From Alphaproteobacteria bacterium (GTDB taxonomy: Bacteria > Pseudomonadota > Alphaproteobacteria > Caulobacterales > Caulobacteraceae): a stretch of DNA of 64,000 nt. The stretch lies in assembly GCA_018821435.1 (NCBI GenBank), contig JAHJME010000012.1, positions 62,001 to 126,000 on the forward strand. The letters are read 5' to 3'. The translations under genes were made by a program, and so were the position numbers. Positions 51,125 to 60,982 of this stretch are shown here, piece by piece; positions within the stretch are counted from its first letter, which is position 1; each line of letters starts with the position of its first letter. Below the pieces are notes generated by a model that made no database searches, was not told where the DNA came from, and was given only the letters and a program-made list of their open reading frames with translations.

Positions 51125-51598
51125 CTAACCCCTGGCCAACGCGCTGGCGGCCTTGCCGTCATACTGGCCGCCGAAGCTCGCCTTCAGATGGGCCATGATC
51201 GCCCCGACGTTGGCGTCGGGGGTCTTGGCCCGGAAATCGTCGATGGCCGCGCGCAGCTCCGCTTCCGTCATCTGCTTCGGGCTATACGAGGCCAGGATCG
51301 CCAGTTCGGTTTCCGCCGCCGTGGTGCGCGCGTCGACCTTCGACGCATCGCCGCCGGCCTCGACCAGGCGCGCGCGCTCGCTGGCCAGGTTCTCCAGCGT
51401 CAGCTTCGTGTTCTTCAAGAACTTCGCGACCGTCGCGGCGACCTTTTCGTCGGTGACCTCCGTCACGCCGCGCTTGAACTCCTCGGTCGTGATCTGCGTC
51501 GCTTCGCCGATCAGGGTGGTGAGCAGGTCCGCCTTCAGCCGGTCGTTCGACTTGCGGGCCGAGAGTTGGTCAGCCTTGAGCCCGTCGAGCAAAGCCAT
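51125..51598 (-). CDS. GatB/YqeY domain protein
   Basis: 157 aa, full-length YqeY: helical N-terminal part (MALLDGLKADQLSARKSNDRLKADLL...) and C-terminal GatB-like tail domain (SPKQMTEAELRAAIDDF ... GAIMAHLKASFGGQYDGKAASALA). The domain is that of the tRNA-binding end of GatB; free-standing copies have an unclear, possibly tRNA-related role. Divergent from the TfoX-like gene. Confidence 0.92.
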   Translation of the reverse strand: MALLDGLKADQLSARKSNDRLKADLLTTLIGEATQITTEEFKRGVTEVTDEKVAATVAKFLKNTKLTLENLASERARLVEAGGDASKVDARTTAAETELAILASYSPKQMTEAELRAAIDDFRAKTPDANVGAIMAHLKASFGGQYDGKAASALARG

Positions 51599-51683
51599 GG
51601 CGCCGTCCTTTCAATTCACGCTATCCGGTCGCTGTAGTTAGGGCAGGGGGCCGCCCTCGGCCATCCAAGGATCAAAATAGGCC

Positions 51684-52028
51684 ATGGCGACCGATCGCAA
51701 GACCGTGGACGACCTCGTCGATCAGATGTCGAAGGCCGGCGCCGTGTCCGCCCGGCCGATGTTCGGCGAGTACGGTGTCTACTGCGACGGCAAGATGGTC
51801 GCGATCATCGCCGACGGTCAGCTCTTCCTCAAACCCACCCCGGCCGGTCGCGCCCTGGCCGCCGACGCCGAAGAGGCCCCACCCTATCCCGGCGCCAAGC
51901 CCTGCCTGCTGATCGATGCGGACCGCTGGGACGATCAGGACGCGCTCAGCGATCTCGTCCGCGCCACGGCCGCCGAACTCCCCACGCCGAAGCCAAAGCC
52001 GGCCAAGGCGCCCAAGACGACGCGCTAG
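51684..52028 (+). CDS. TfoX N-terminal domain protein
   Basis: 114 aa: VDDLVDQMSKAGAVSARPMFGEYGVYCDGKMVAIIADGQLFLK is the TfoX/Sxy N-terminal domain, followed by a Pro/Lys-rich tail (PTPKPKPAKAPKTTR). The C-terminal TfoX domain of enterobacterial Sxy is absent. In alphaproteobacteria such short proteins are of unknown role; competence control cannot be assumed. Confidence 0.88.
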   Translation: MATDRKTVDDLVDQMSKAGAVSARPMFGEYGVYCDGKMVAIIADGQLFLKPTPAGRALAADAEEAPPYPGAKPCLLIDADRWDDQDALSDLVRATAAELPTPKPKPAKAPKTTR

Positions 52029-52503
52029 CGACCGGTAGGCGAAAGGGGCTCTCGGGCGCCAGTTGCGGTCCTTGGCCTCCCGCCGAGAACTGGACATTCG
52101 CGCCGCTCTAGCAAGCCGATTTCGCGTGCTGAGCGCGATGTCGGGCGCCAAGCGTTCCCCCAGGCATAGGCCGCACTAGCCGAGTTCGGCCAGGAGCGCT
52201 CCGCCCTGTGAGTGGCATAGAACGACACTGCTGGAGCTTATGGCTCCACCGAGCTGCACCCGGCTTTTGCGCCAACGGCTCTGATGCGCGAGGCGGACCT
52301 AAAGGCCCTTGTCGGAAGGCGGACATCACATCCGTAGAGGTTGTCGCGCAGCCCGGTGCTGAGTACGGGACGAACCGGAGTACCAGAGCGCTCCGCGTCC
52401 TTCTTGCGGCGTCCGCTCCACATCGATCACATCCTGGGAATTGCATCGGGCTGATAGAAAGCTAGGCTGTGCATCGACGGCGACGGCTTTTCGTAGGGCG
52501 AGC
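52029..52503. other. Degenerate non-coding stretch at the left edge of the island
   Basis: 475 bp with no gene I can support. Open readings here lack ribosome sites and family features. Base composition falls toward the cassette. The inverted pair CCAGTTGCGG (52058) / CCGAGAACTGG (52081) and later text resemble worn dispersed elements often found in alphaproteobacterial genomes; this is an impression, not a match. Confidence 0.45.
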
Positions 52504-52923
52504 GTGATCGAGTTAAACGACAAAGCTCTGCGAAGGCGGGCGCATGAACTCCACGGAGCAGCGACCTCTCTTGCCGATCCTTCCTCTAGAGCCCTGCTAC
52601 TTTTCTATGCGGCGGAATGTGGCCTCAAAGCCATCTACATGCGGAAATTCAAACTCAAGAACACCGCCTCTTCTAACGGCAGCGCCAAACCCACCTCGTC
52701 GTTCAAGCACAACATCGACGCGATCATAAAGGCGCTCAAGATACCGCCGATCGCGCTCGCCCATTCCCCGGGTGGACTTAGCTTGAAGGCTCCTGCCGCA
52801 GGCGAGGTATATGTAGGGGACCTCAACCAAGTTTGGCGCTACGGGGCCACTCTCGCGACTCCGAACAATGCTGTGCCGTGGCTCGAAGCCGTCGTCGCCT
52901 ATGCTCTGAAGGAACTGAAATGA
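52504..52923 (+). CDS. HEPN-like small protein, partner of the adjacent ATPase
   Basis: 139 aa from GTG 52504 (TAGGGCGA upstream). Helical protein; FYAAECGLKAIYM (34-46) followed by FKHNIDAIIKAL (67-78) is the layout of HEPN domains (A-E-x-x-LKA ... H-x-[IL]). A catalytic R-x4-6-H is not evident at the expected place, so it may be a nuclease-inactive scaffold or a distant member. Its stop overlaps the ATG of the large ATPase (ATGA), and lower-GC codon use is shared with it. HEPN proteins are frequent in toxin-antitoxin and anti-phage systems. Confidence 0.65.
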   Translation: MIELNDKALRRRAHELHGAATSLADPSSRALLLFYAAECGLKAIYMRKFKLKNTASSNGSAKPTSSFKHNIDAIIKALKIPPIALAHSPGGLSLKAPAAGEVYVGDLNQVWRYGATLATPNNAVPWLEAVVAYALKELK

Positions 52924-55724
52924 CCCACGACTTCGGAGCAGAGTTTGGGCGCGGCACCGAGGTTCCCATTACGTGGGTAGATGTTGCTCGCCGCCTTTCG
53001 GCACTCGAACCTGCGCAAGAACTGTGGGTCTCGCGGCCTAAGACGCTCGCTAGCGCGAGGGTCGACTGGACCGGCCTTACGCTAGTCGTTGGCCCCCGAA
53101 CCTCAAGAGAAGATGTCGTTGGCTGGCTCGAACGGGTATTTCCTAGCCGGATTGAGGGTGCTGGTGGCCTTCATATCGTTCTGGACGGACCGCCCTCTGC
53201 TCAGAAGCTTCTGATCGAGTTCGAAGAGTCGGATGAGGATGAAGCTTGGGTTCGCCCGAACTTGGGGAGCGTGGAGGGGGAGATCGACTTCCGCGCGCGC
53301 TCTGAGCCCTCAAAAAATCGGTCGATGCCGTTCATCGCCTGCCATAGCGTGAAGGGAGGAACCGGCCGTACTACAACAGCGATTGCAATCGCAACAGTAC
53401 TTGGAAAGCGGCAAGGCAAGCCAACTCTGGTTGTGGATGCTGACCTAGAAGCACCGGGATTGAGCTATCTGTATCGGGAAAGTCGACCTGAGTTCTATGT
53501 GTCTCTTGAAGATGTCGTTGCCCTCGCTCACAGCGAGGGGGCGGCCGATTTCCAACAAACCGTTAACTGGGCTGCGTCTCGTCTTTCCGCTCACCGATTT
53601 GGTGACGTGATCATTCTACCTTTGCGCCGGGCGCTAGATGAATTGGCCAGTTCGGCAATACGCGCCGAACATTTGGCGACTGGCGAACACCCATACGCTT
53701 TCGCTGACCTCCTGGAAGCGATTGCTGCCGCCGCCGACTGCGGTGCCGTGGTTGTCGACGTTAGGGCGGGACTGGTGCCGCTTTCAGCGCAGCTGATTTT
53801 GGATCCGAGCGTCTCGCGCGTAGTCGTTACTTCATTAGCGGGCCAATCCCTTGAGGCGACGGTCGCGTTGATGAAGTTCACTGCACGTGAGCAACGGCGC
53901 GCCGGAGTTGTGCCGTCTGCTCCGTTGCTCGTAGTAAATCGCATTCCAGGTGTTCTCAGAGATCTCGGGCAGGACGAGGCTCTGCTTGCTCCCGCGCTTG
54001 ACCGCATTGTCGAAAGCATGCTGGCCGATAGGACCAGCGAGGCTGGTGCCAATGAAGCAGTGCTCGATGATGCGTTGGCGCTGAACCCATTGTTTGTCAG
54101 CAAGCTCGGTGAAGTTGCCGACCTCCAAGTCCCGTCTCGTCGATGGGAGGGCTTTAGCGAACAGCTCGAAACGTCGGGCTTCTTGAAGCGAATGGAACCG
54201 CAGCTGCTTGCGTGGCTCGATACGCAGCCCACTGATGGCGCAAGGGAGGTCCCGGCGGCAGTTGAGGAGCCCACGGCGGCTCCTGCTGCGCTCCGCTCAC
54301 GCGATGAGAGGCGGAAGGCACTTTCCGATTTCGCGCGGCGCCTTGTCTCCGCCGAAACAGCTGATTCACCAGTTGAAACGCCACTCGTTACGGGGCCGAT
54401 GAAGGCCCTGGTTCTGGAGAACGCTCAGGCTCCCATCGTGATTGTCGAAGGGGCAAAGGGAACGGGCAAGACACTGACCGCGCGCTATCTGCTTTCTCTC
54501 GAACGCTGGTCCCGCGTTACGTCGGCGATGGGAGCGCCCGAACCAACCTTCGACGCCGATATACTGCCGGTTCTCGGCTCTATCCAAACTAGCGAACGCT
54601 TTCGGAACGAGATTGACACCGCTCGCTCGCGGATCGCTGAACGCCTGAACGTGGGCAGCCCACAGGCAATTGCAAACACGCGGGAATACCTCAGAGATAA
54701 GCTCAACGAGCAGCTTACCGAACGCCAATGGAGCGATGTCTGGCTGAATGTTATCGCTTGGTCAGCAGGCGTCTCGACGGGATCTGCCAGCGCAGGGGTG
54801 GATTTTCTGCGTCTACTTCGCGGAAGGGACGAGCATATCATTTGTGCGGTTGAGGGGATTGAAGAGTTATACGAAAGCACACTCAACCCAAATCTTCCGG
54901 CAATGCTTCGATCCATTCTTATAGATGTGCCATTGAGATTAAGAAGCGAGCCCGGGCGACCCCTTGGACTCATCGTTTTTGCACGTAGAGACAGCGTTAA
55001 TACAGCAGTTACTCAAAATCGTAACCAGTTCCGCGCCCAATACACCGACTATGCTCTGACGTGGACAGAAGATGATGTCTTGGAGTTGGCAGCTTGGATC
55101 GCAACTCAATCTAATAGTCTCAATATCTGGGATAGAGAATTCCGTGCACTGCCCAACGCAGAGAAGGAGCGACTCCTGATCGCCCTTTGGGGACGGAAGC
55201 TCGGACCCGAAGAACAACCAGGCCAGCGCCGGGTGCAAGAAGCGTATACTGCAGGATGGGTCATAGCAGCTCTGTCCGATCTGCAAGGACGCCTTGTCGC
55301 ACGCGATCTCGTCCGCTTTCTGCAATACGCAGCGGAAGCTACATCGCAGGCTGACGATCGTGGCACATACGGAGCGAGATTATTGTATCCTAGTGCGCTT
55401 AAAGCTGCGATCGGACCAACAAGCCGCGACAAGGTCGCTGAAACCGAAGAAGAAATTTCTGAGCTTTCTCTCGTATTCGCTAAGTTCAGGGCGAAGAGTA
55501 ACAGCGTCAAAGCACCGATCGATGGCGAAGCCGCAAGTGAGATCGGCCTCGATTCCCAGGATCTGGACCTTCTCAGGCTCCATGGCATCATCCTCGGAGA
55601 TGCCCCTCCCTATGAAGTGCCAGAGCTCTTCCGCATGGGCCTCGGGCTCAGGCATGCGGGAGCTCGTCATTCTGTGCTTGGGACAAAGCGGCGAGCCCGA
55701 CAGCGCCTTGCCGCTCAGAGCTAA
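52920..55724 (+). CDS. Large dual P-loop protein with KGGTGR variant ParA/MinD-like ATPase and second AAA-type module
   Basis: 934 aa; ATG 52920 overlaps the HEPN-like stop, AAGGA upstream. Residues 1-135 are an unrecognised N-terminal domain. Residues 140-400 are MinD/ParA-like: K145-GGTGR150-TTT, with VVDADLEAPGLSYLY and AVVVDVRAGLVPL; the P-loop lysine is replaced by Arg150 while the signature lysine K145 stays. A second P-loop GAKGTGKT (511-518, K517) with IICAVEGIEELY as Walker B begins an AAA/STAND-like module to about 800, then a helical/winged C-terminus. A named group of KGGVGR-variant ATPases exists in conflict-type loci. Common AGA, ATA and TTA codons are foreign to the neighbours. 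Confidence 0.75.
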   Translation: MTHDFGAEFGRGTEVPITWVDVARRLSALEPAQELWVSRPKTLASARVDWTGLTLVVGPRTSREDVVGWLERVFPSRIEGAGGLHIVLDGPPSAQKLLIEFEESDEDEAWVRPNLGSVEGEIDFRARSEPSKNRSMPFIACHSVKGGTGRTTTAIAIATVLGKRQGKPTLVVDADLEAPGLSYLYRESRPEFYVSLEDVVALAHSEGAADFQQTVNWAASRLSAHRFGDVIILPLRRALDELASSAIRAEHLATGEHPYAFADLLEAIAAAADCGAVVVDVRAGLVPLSAQLILDPSVSRVVVTSLAGQSLEATVALMKFTAREQRRAGVVPSAPLLVVNRIPGVLRDLGQDEALLAPALDRIVESMLADRTSEAGANEAVLDDALALNPLFVSKLGEVADLQVPSRRWEGFSEQLETSGFLKRMEPQLLAWLDTQPTDGAREVPAAVEEPTAAPAALRSRDERRKALSDFARRLVSAETADSPVETPLVTGPMKALVLENAQAPIVIVEGAKGTGKTLTARYLLSLERWSRVTSAMGAPEPTFDADILPVLGSIQTSERFRNEIDTARSRIAERLNVGSPQAIANTREYLRDKLNEQLTERQWSDVWLNVIAWSAGVSTGSASAGVDFLRLLRGRDEHIICAVEGIEELYESTLNPNLPAMLRSILIDVPLRLRSEPGRPLGLIVFARRDSVNTAVTQNRNQFRAQYTDYALTWTEDDVLELAAWIATQSNSLNIWDREFRALPNAEKERLLIALWGRKLGPEEQPGQRRVQEAYTAGWVIAALSDLQGRLVARDLVRFLQYAAEATSQADDRGTYGARLLYPSALKAAIGPTSRDKVAETEEEISELSLVFAKFRAKSNSVKAPIDGEAASEIGLDSQDLDLLRLHGIILGDAPPYEVPELFRMGLGLRHAGARHSVLGTKRRARQRLAAQS

Positions 55725-55940
55725 GTGCGGCGACGGCTGTTCGATGCCAAGGCACCTGGTGGCCGACAACCGGACCCTCCGATTTTCGCCAACGAGTCAG
55801 TGGGCGGTCGCGCACGTTCGGCGCCCCTTGGGAGTTGCACCTAGTGCCCTGGAGCAGACCTTCCGAACTTCGCCTCCGAGTCATGAGCCGTCCCCCCACG
55901 ACCGCTTCTGACGCACCGCACCCCCACACTCCCCCTCGAC

Positions 55941-56558
55941 ATGTGGGACGCCCTCGACATCACCGACGAAGACGCCGCCGGCCTCGCCGAGATCGCACAG
56001 CACGACCTCGCCCTGGCGCGGGACTTCGCGCGCCGGGCGTTGGCGGCCACGGACAACGACGAGGCCAACCAACTGGCGCGCAGCTATCAGCGCGCGGCGC
56101 GGTCGTATCGCCAGACGCTGGCGGTCAAGGCGCGGCTGAAGCGCGACCTGACCGCCGCCGCGCGGACCCAGGCCGACACGCCCAGGTCCAAGCCCGGCGG
56201 GGCCGCCGTCGCGCGCCGGATCACCGAGTTGCGCACCGCGCTCATGCGCCTGGCCTGGGACGAGGCCGAGCCGCCGGAAACGGATGGCCTGGGCACGGAC
56301 GCGGGCGAGACGGCCGAAGACTTCGGCGCCGCCTGCGAGGCCTTCGCCGACCGGCGGGCGGATATCGAGATCCTCATCTCCCGGGCGTGCCTCAAGCCCG
56401 ACTTCGGCGCCGCGCCGCTGGACGACGACGTCGCGGGCCTGGCGCTGGACATGGGCCTGGCGGCGGAGGCCATCGGCCGCTGGCGCGAGCTGCCCGATCC
56501 GCCGCAAGCCGCCCTCGACACCGAGGTGGACGGCCTCGACTGGCGAAGCTCGGCGTGA
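55941..56558 (+). CDS. Hypothetical helical protein
   Basis: 205 aa, mostly helical (LAEIAQHDLALARDFARRAL, ANQLARSYQRAARSYRQTLAVKARLKRDL), acidic in its second half, no signal peptide or membrane helix. GC-rich codon use returns to the chromosomal norm, so it is outside the island. Not recognised; it may be a Caulobacteraceae-specific protein. A GTC-rich upstream region without a clear ribosome site leaves the start uncertain. Confidence 0.65.
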   Translation: MWDALDITDEDAAGLAEIAQHDLALARDFARRALAATDNDEANQLARSYQRAARSYRQTLAVKARLKRDLTAAARTQADTPRSKPGGAAVARRITELRTALMRLAWDEAEPPETDGLGTDAGETAEDFGAACEAFADRRADIEILISRACLKPDFGAAPLDDDVAGLALDMGLAAEAIGRWRELPDPPQAALDTEVDGLDWRSSA

Positions 56559-56569
56559 GCGCCTGCACG

Positions 56570-56706
56570 GGCGCGTCAGCGCCGAAAGATCCGACACCAA
56601 GACCACCAAGGACACGAAGACCACCAAGCGGCCGTCCAGCCGGGGCGCCTTCGTGCCCTTCGTGTTCTTCGTGATCTTGGTGTCGAAGGACAGCGCCGGC
56701 GGCGCG

Positions 56707-56707
<1 letters not shown>
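56570..56707. repeat. Palindromic repeat element, copy 2
   Basis: Arms 56592-56628 (CGACACCAAGACCACCAAGG...) and 56648-56684 pair with about 80% identity and are made of imperfect CACCAAG/CACGAAG units. The outer ends (GGCGCGTCAGCGCCG from 56570; CAGCGCCGGCGGCGCGC 56691-56707) match copy 1 at 47911-48051. It fills the gap between convergent genes and ends exactly at the purM stop codon. Confidence 0.82.
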
Positions 56708-57732
<1,025 letters not shown>

Positions 57733-57809
57733 TTACGAACCCGGACTTGGAGTGCAGAGAGACGCGCTTGCGGCCTGGAGTCGGCCGCGCCCGGGGCTAT
57801 AGCTGATTT

Positions 57810-58991
57810 ATGACGCCGATCACTACCACCGCCGCACTCTCGGCGTTCTGCGATAAGATCAAGGGCCAACCGTTCGTCGCCGTGGACACCGAGTTCATGC
57901 GCGAGACGACCTATTGGCCCCGCTTGTGTCTGATCCAGGCCGCCGCGCCGTCCGCCGAGGCGACGATCGATCCCATGGCCGAGGGCCTGGATCTTGAGCC
58001 GTTCCTGGCGATCATGCGCGACACCTCCATCCTGAAGGTGTTCCACGCCGCCCGCCAGGACGTTGAAATCTTCAACAACCTGCAGGCGATGCCGACGCCG
58101 CTGTTCGACACCCAGGTGGCGGGCATGGCGGCGGGCTTCGGCGAGCAGATCGCCTACGACGCCCTGGTGCGCCAGATGCTGAAGATCGAGCTCGACAAGA
58201 GTTCGCGCTTCACCGACTGGGCGCGCCGGCCGCTGTCGGACAACCAGCTCACCTACGCCCTGGCCGACGTGACCTACCTGGCCCAGCTGTTCCCGATGCT
58301 GCGCGACCGGCTGGAGCGCGAAGGCCGGCTGGGCTGGGTGCAGGACGAGATGAACGACCTCACCGACCCGGCGAACTACGACGTCGAGCCGGAGAACGCC
58401 TGGAAGCGCCTGCGCCCGCGCAAGCACAATTCGAAGTACCTGGCCGTCTATCGCGCCGTCGCCGCCTGGCGCGAGCGCACCGCCCAGACCCGCGACCAGC
58501 CGCGCGGCCGGATCCTGAAGGACGAGGCGATCGACGAGATCGCCACCCAGGCGCCGACCGACGCCGACGGCCTGGACCGCCTGCGCTCGGTGCCCAAGGG
58601 CTTCTCGGGCTCGCGGTTCGGACCGGACCTGGTCACCGCCATCCGCGAGGCGCTGAAGGACCCCGAGGCCTACGCCCCGGTGATCGAGAAGGCCCGCCAG
58701 TCCGCCTCGCCGGCGGCCGGCGCCGTGGTCGAGCTGCTGAAGGTGCTGCTGAAGGCGCGGGCGGAGGAGTCCGGCGTGGCCTCCAAGCTGATCGCCACGG
58801 TCTCGGACCTGGAGCAGATCGCCAACGACGACGAGGCCGAGGTCGCCGCCCTCAAGGGCTGGCGGCGCGAGGCGTTCGGCGAGGACGCGCTGAAGCTGAA
58901 GCGCGGCGAGCTGGCCCTGGTGCTGGACGGCGCCCGCGTACGGGTTGTCGAGGTGCGTCGCGCGCCGCGGGCGGCAGCGGCGGCGGACTAG
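57810..58991 (+). CDS. rnd: Ribonuclease D
   Basis: 393 aa. DEDDy exonuclease domain with D26 and E28 (VAVDTEF), D84 (HAARQDVEIF), Y149 and D153 (YALAD); HRDC domain about 215-290, then a second helical HRDC-like part. Trims tRNA 3' ends. The ATG at 57810 is the first in frame after the divergent promoter region. Confidence 0.96.
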   Translation: MTPITTTAALSAFCDKIKGQPFVAVDTEFMRETTYWPRLCLIQAAAPSAEATIDPMAEGLDLEPFLAIMRDTSILKVFHAARQDVEIFNNLQAMPTPLFDTQVAGMAAGFGEQIAYDALVRQMLKIELDKSSRFTDWARRPLSDNQLTYALADVTYLAQLFPMLRDRLEREGRLGWVQDEMNDLTDPANYDVEPENAWKRLRPRKHNSKYLAVYRAVAAWRERTAQTRDQPRGRILKDEAIDEIATQAPTDADGLDRLRSVPKGFSGSRFGPDLVTAIREALKDPEAYAPVIEKARQSASPAAGAVVELLKVLLKARAEESGVASKLIATVSDLEQIANDDEAEVAALKGWRREAFGEDALKLKRGELALVLDGARVRVVEVRRAPRAAAAAD

Positions 58992-59128
58992 GCGCTTCCT
59001 GGGGACAAGGCCAAATAACGGAGTTCGTGGAGGTTTTCCGCGGCGTCCCGGCCTTGTCCACAGCTTCTGCACCGCCGGCGCCATGAAACGTTCACAGGCC
59101 CGGCCCGAGACAACGTTGCGCGCCGGCC

Positions 59129-59339
59129 GGACCTGAGAGACCCTGAGTTTGCCGAGAGGAACTGCGGCGCGGCGGACCGGGCGACCGGAACGCGAAGCGG
59201 GCGGGAGGCTCTCCAGATCAGGCGGCTTCGGGGTGACCCGGGGTGCAGATGAGCGGGAGTGGCACGGGAAGACGGATCGACGCGCGGCTGGGCGACCAGC
59301 AGCGCCGAGAGCCCCCTCCCACCTTGAAAGCTCAGGTCC
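59129..59339 (+). ncRNA. Candidate structured RNA of about 210 nt
   Basis: Ends close with a perfect 9-bp helix GGACCTGAG (59129-59137) / CTCAGGTCC (59331-59339). Inside are three GNRA-capped hairpins: CCGG-GCGA-CCGG (59177-59188), CGGG-GTGA-CCCG (59229-59240) and GCTGG-GCGA-CCAGC (59287-59300). A long helix 59203-59213 / 59307-59320 encloses the last two. A terminator hairpin follows at 59356-59393. GNRA loops occur only on this strand. No match to tmRNA, RNase P or SRP RNA signatures; 6S RNA cannot be excluded. Confidence 0.6.
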
Positions 59340-59355
59340 CCCAACGGATCTGGAT

Positions 59356-59393
59356 AGAGGGCGGTGTTCCGGGCGACCGGGGCGCCGCCCTCT
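59356..59393 (+). terminator. Terminator downstream of the candidate RNA
   Basis: AGAGGGCGG / CCGCCCTCT perfect 9-bp stem with inner GC pairs, then TCATTT. Marks the end of an RNA transcribed rightward from the rnd side. Confidence 0.72.
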
Positions 59394-59479
59394 TCATTTG
59401 GGCCCTACGGCCGAGGTTCCTCGGGACCGATGCCGAAGGTCTGCCGGGTGGGGATCGCCGCGTTGCGATCCCCGCTTCG

Positions 59480-60982
59480 TCACCCCATCTCCAGCTTGAG
59501 CTTCAGGGCCTGAGCCAAGGCGTGGGCGCGACGCGTGGTCTGTTCGCCCAGCAGCATGTCTTCCCAGTCGCGCAGCGCCGTGACGGACAGTCGGTCGCCC
59601 CGGATGGTCACCGAGGATTTCTCCAGCAAGCGCGGGCTACGCGCCGACAGGTCGCAGCCCAGCCGGATCGCCGAGCCCAGGGCCCGGGCCCGCTGGCGCC
59701 GCTCCGGGGTCAGCACCCGTCCCACCGCCGAGGCGTCCGGCGGCTGCGGGGCGGCCGAGTGGCGGGCGAAGGCGACGTTGGCCAGGAACGCCCGCTCGGC
59801 GTGGTTCATGCCCGCCAGCGGCGCGCGCAGCACCTGCTCGAAGGCCAGGTCGGCGCGATGGTCGGGGTGGAGGAAGGCGCCCAGGTCGGCCAGGCGGCAG
59901 GCGGCGGCCAGCAGCACCCCGTCGCGGTCGCCGAACATCGGCGGCAGCGTCTCGAACAGCGGCCCCACCCAGGCCTCCAGCGCCTGTCCCAGCCCCGGCG
60001 CGACGCCCCGGTGCGCCGCCAGCGCCTCGCAGCCCTCGATCAGCGGATTCAGCTGCCGCACCTCGGGCGACATGGCCTCCAGCAGCAGGCCCTCGCGGAC
60101 GCCATAGGCCGAGATCACGATCTTCTCGACGCCCAGCCGCTCGATCAGCCGCTCCAGCACCACGGCGGCATAGGGCAGGGTGTCGAACCGCTTCTTCGAC
60201 AGCCCCTCGATCCCCTCCAGCGAGCCACGCGACTGGCGCTGGACGAACCGCGCCAGCTCCTGGCCGTCGGCCCGGCTGATCTCGTACTGATGGGCCACGT
60301 GCAGCGGATAGTCGGCCAGCTGCATGTGCAGGAGCGCCAGGTTGCGCCAGGCGCCGCCGACGGCGTGGAACTCCGGGCTGGAATAGCGCCCGGCCAGCGG
60401 CGCCAGGTGATCGTCCACCACCCGCTTGGTCCGCTCCAGGTTCAGCGGCTTCGGCGCGCCCAGGGCGAACGGCCCCAGCGGCAGCGTCGCGCCCTCGATG
60501 TTGGTGAAACCGTTCAGGCGCACCAGCTCCAGGCTGGAGCCGCCCAGGTCGCCGACCACGCCCTCGGCGTCCGGCTGGCCGCAGATCACGCCCAGGGCGG
60601 CGTAGCGAGCCTCCTCCTCGCCGGAGAGCACGCGGATATCCAGGCCGGTCTCGTCCATCACCCGCTTCAGGAACGCCTTGCCGTCGGCCGCCTCGCGGAC
60701 GGCGGCGGTGGCGCAGGCGGTGACCTGGTCGGCCTTCCAGCCGTCGAGGATGGCGCGGAAGCGGCGCAGCGCGCCGATAGCGGCCTCCACGCCCTCGGGC
60801 GACAGGCGGCGCGTGGCGGTCAGGTCCTTGCCCAGCCCGGCGACGACCTTCTCGTTGTAGATCGTCCACAGGGCGCGGCCATCGACCCGGTAGATCACCA
60901 GGCGAACGGAATTCGATCCCACATCGATGACGGCCGCCTGATGGCCGTCTTCCCGGCCTGCGCTATCCCCGCGTGGCCACAT
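59480..60982 (-). CDS. ppx: Exopolyphosphatase (Ppx/GppA family)
   Basis: 500 aa. Actin-like ATPase fold: [38 protein letters not shown], followed by a C-terminal HD-like helical region. Removes terminal phosphates from polyphosphate; relatives also hydrolyse pppGpp. ATG 60982 lies 20 nt inside the ppk1 gene, so the two are coupled. Confidence 0.94.
   Translation of the reverse strand: MWPRGDSAGREDGHQAAVIDVGSNSVRLVIYRVDGRALWTIYNEKVVAGLGKDLTATRRLSPEGVEAAIGALRRFRAILDGWKADQVTACATAAVREAADGKAFLKRVMDETGLDIRVLSGEEEARYAALGVICGQPDAEGVVGDLGGSSLELVRLNGFTNIEGATLPLGPFALGAPKPLNLERTKRVVDDHLAPLAGRYSSPEFHAVGGAWRNLALLHMQLADYPLHVAHQYEISRADGQELARFVQRQSRGSLEGIEGLSKKRFDTLPYAAVVLERLIERLGVEKIVISAYGVREGLLLEAMSPEVRQLNPLIEGCEALAAHRGVAPGLGQALEAWVGPLFETLPPMFGDRDGVLLAAACRLADLGAFLHPDHRADLAFEQVLRAPLAGMNHAERAFLANVAFARHSAAPQPPDASAVGRVLTPERRQRARALGSAIRLGCDLSARSPRLLEKSSVTIRGDRLSVTALRDWEDMLLGEQTTRRAHALAQALKLKLEMG

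Noticed and set aside
52029-55900. Prophage or transposon
   Set aside because: No integrase, transposase, structural gene or terminal repeats could be found.
59129-59339. Identification as tmRNA, RNase P RNA, SRP RNA or cobalamin riboswitch
   Set aside because: The diagnostic blocks (tag reading frame, GAGGAAAGTCCGG, GGAAGGAAGCAGCC-type loop, GCCACTG box) are absent. 6S RNA remains open.
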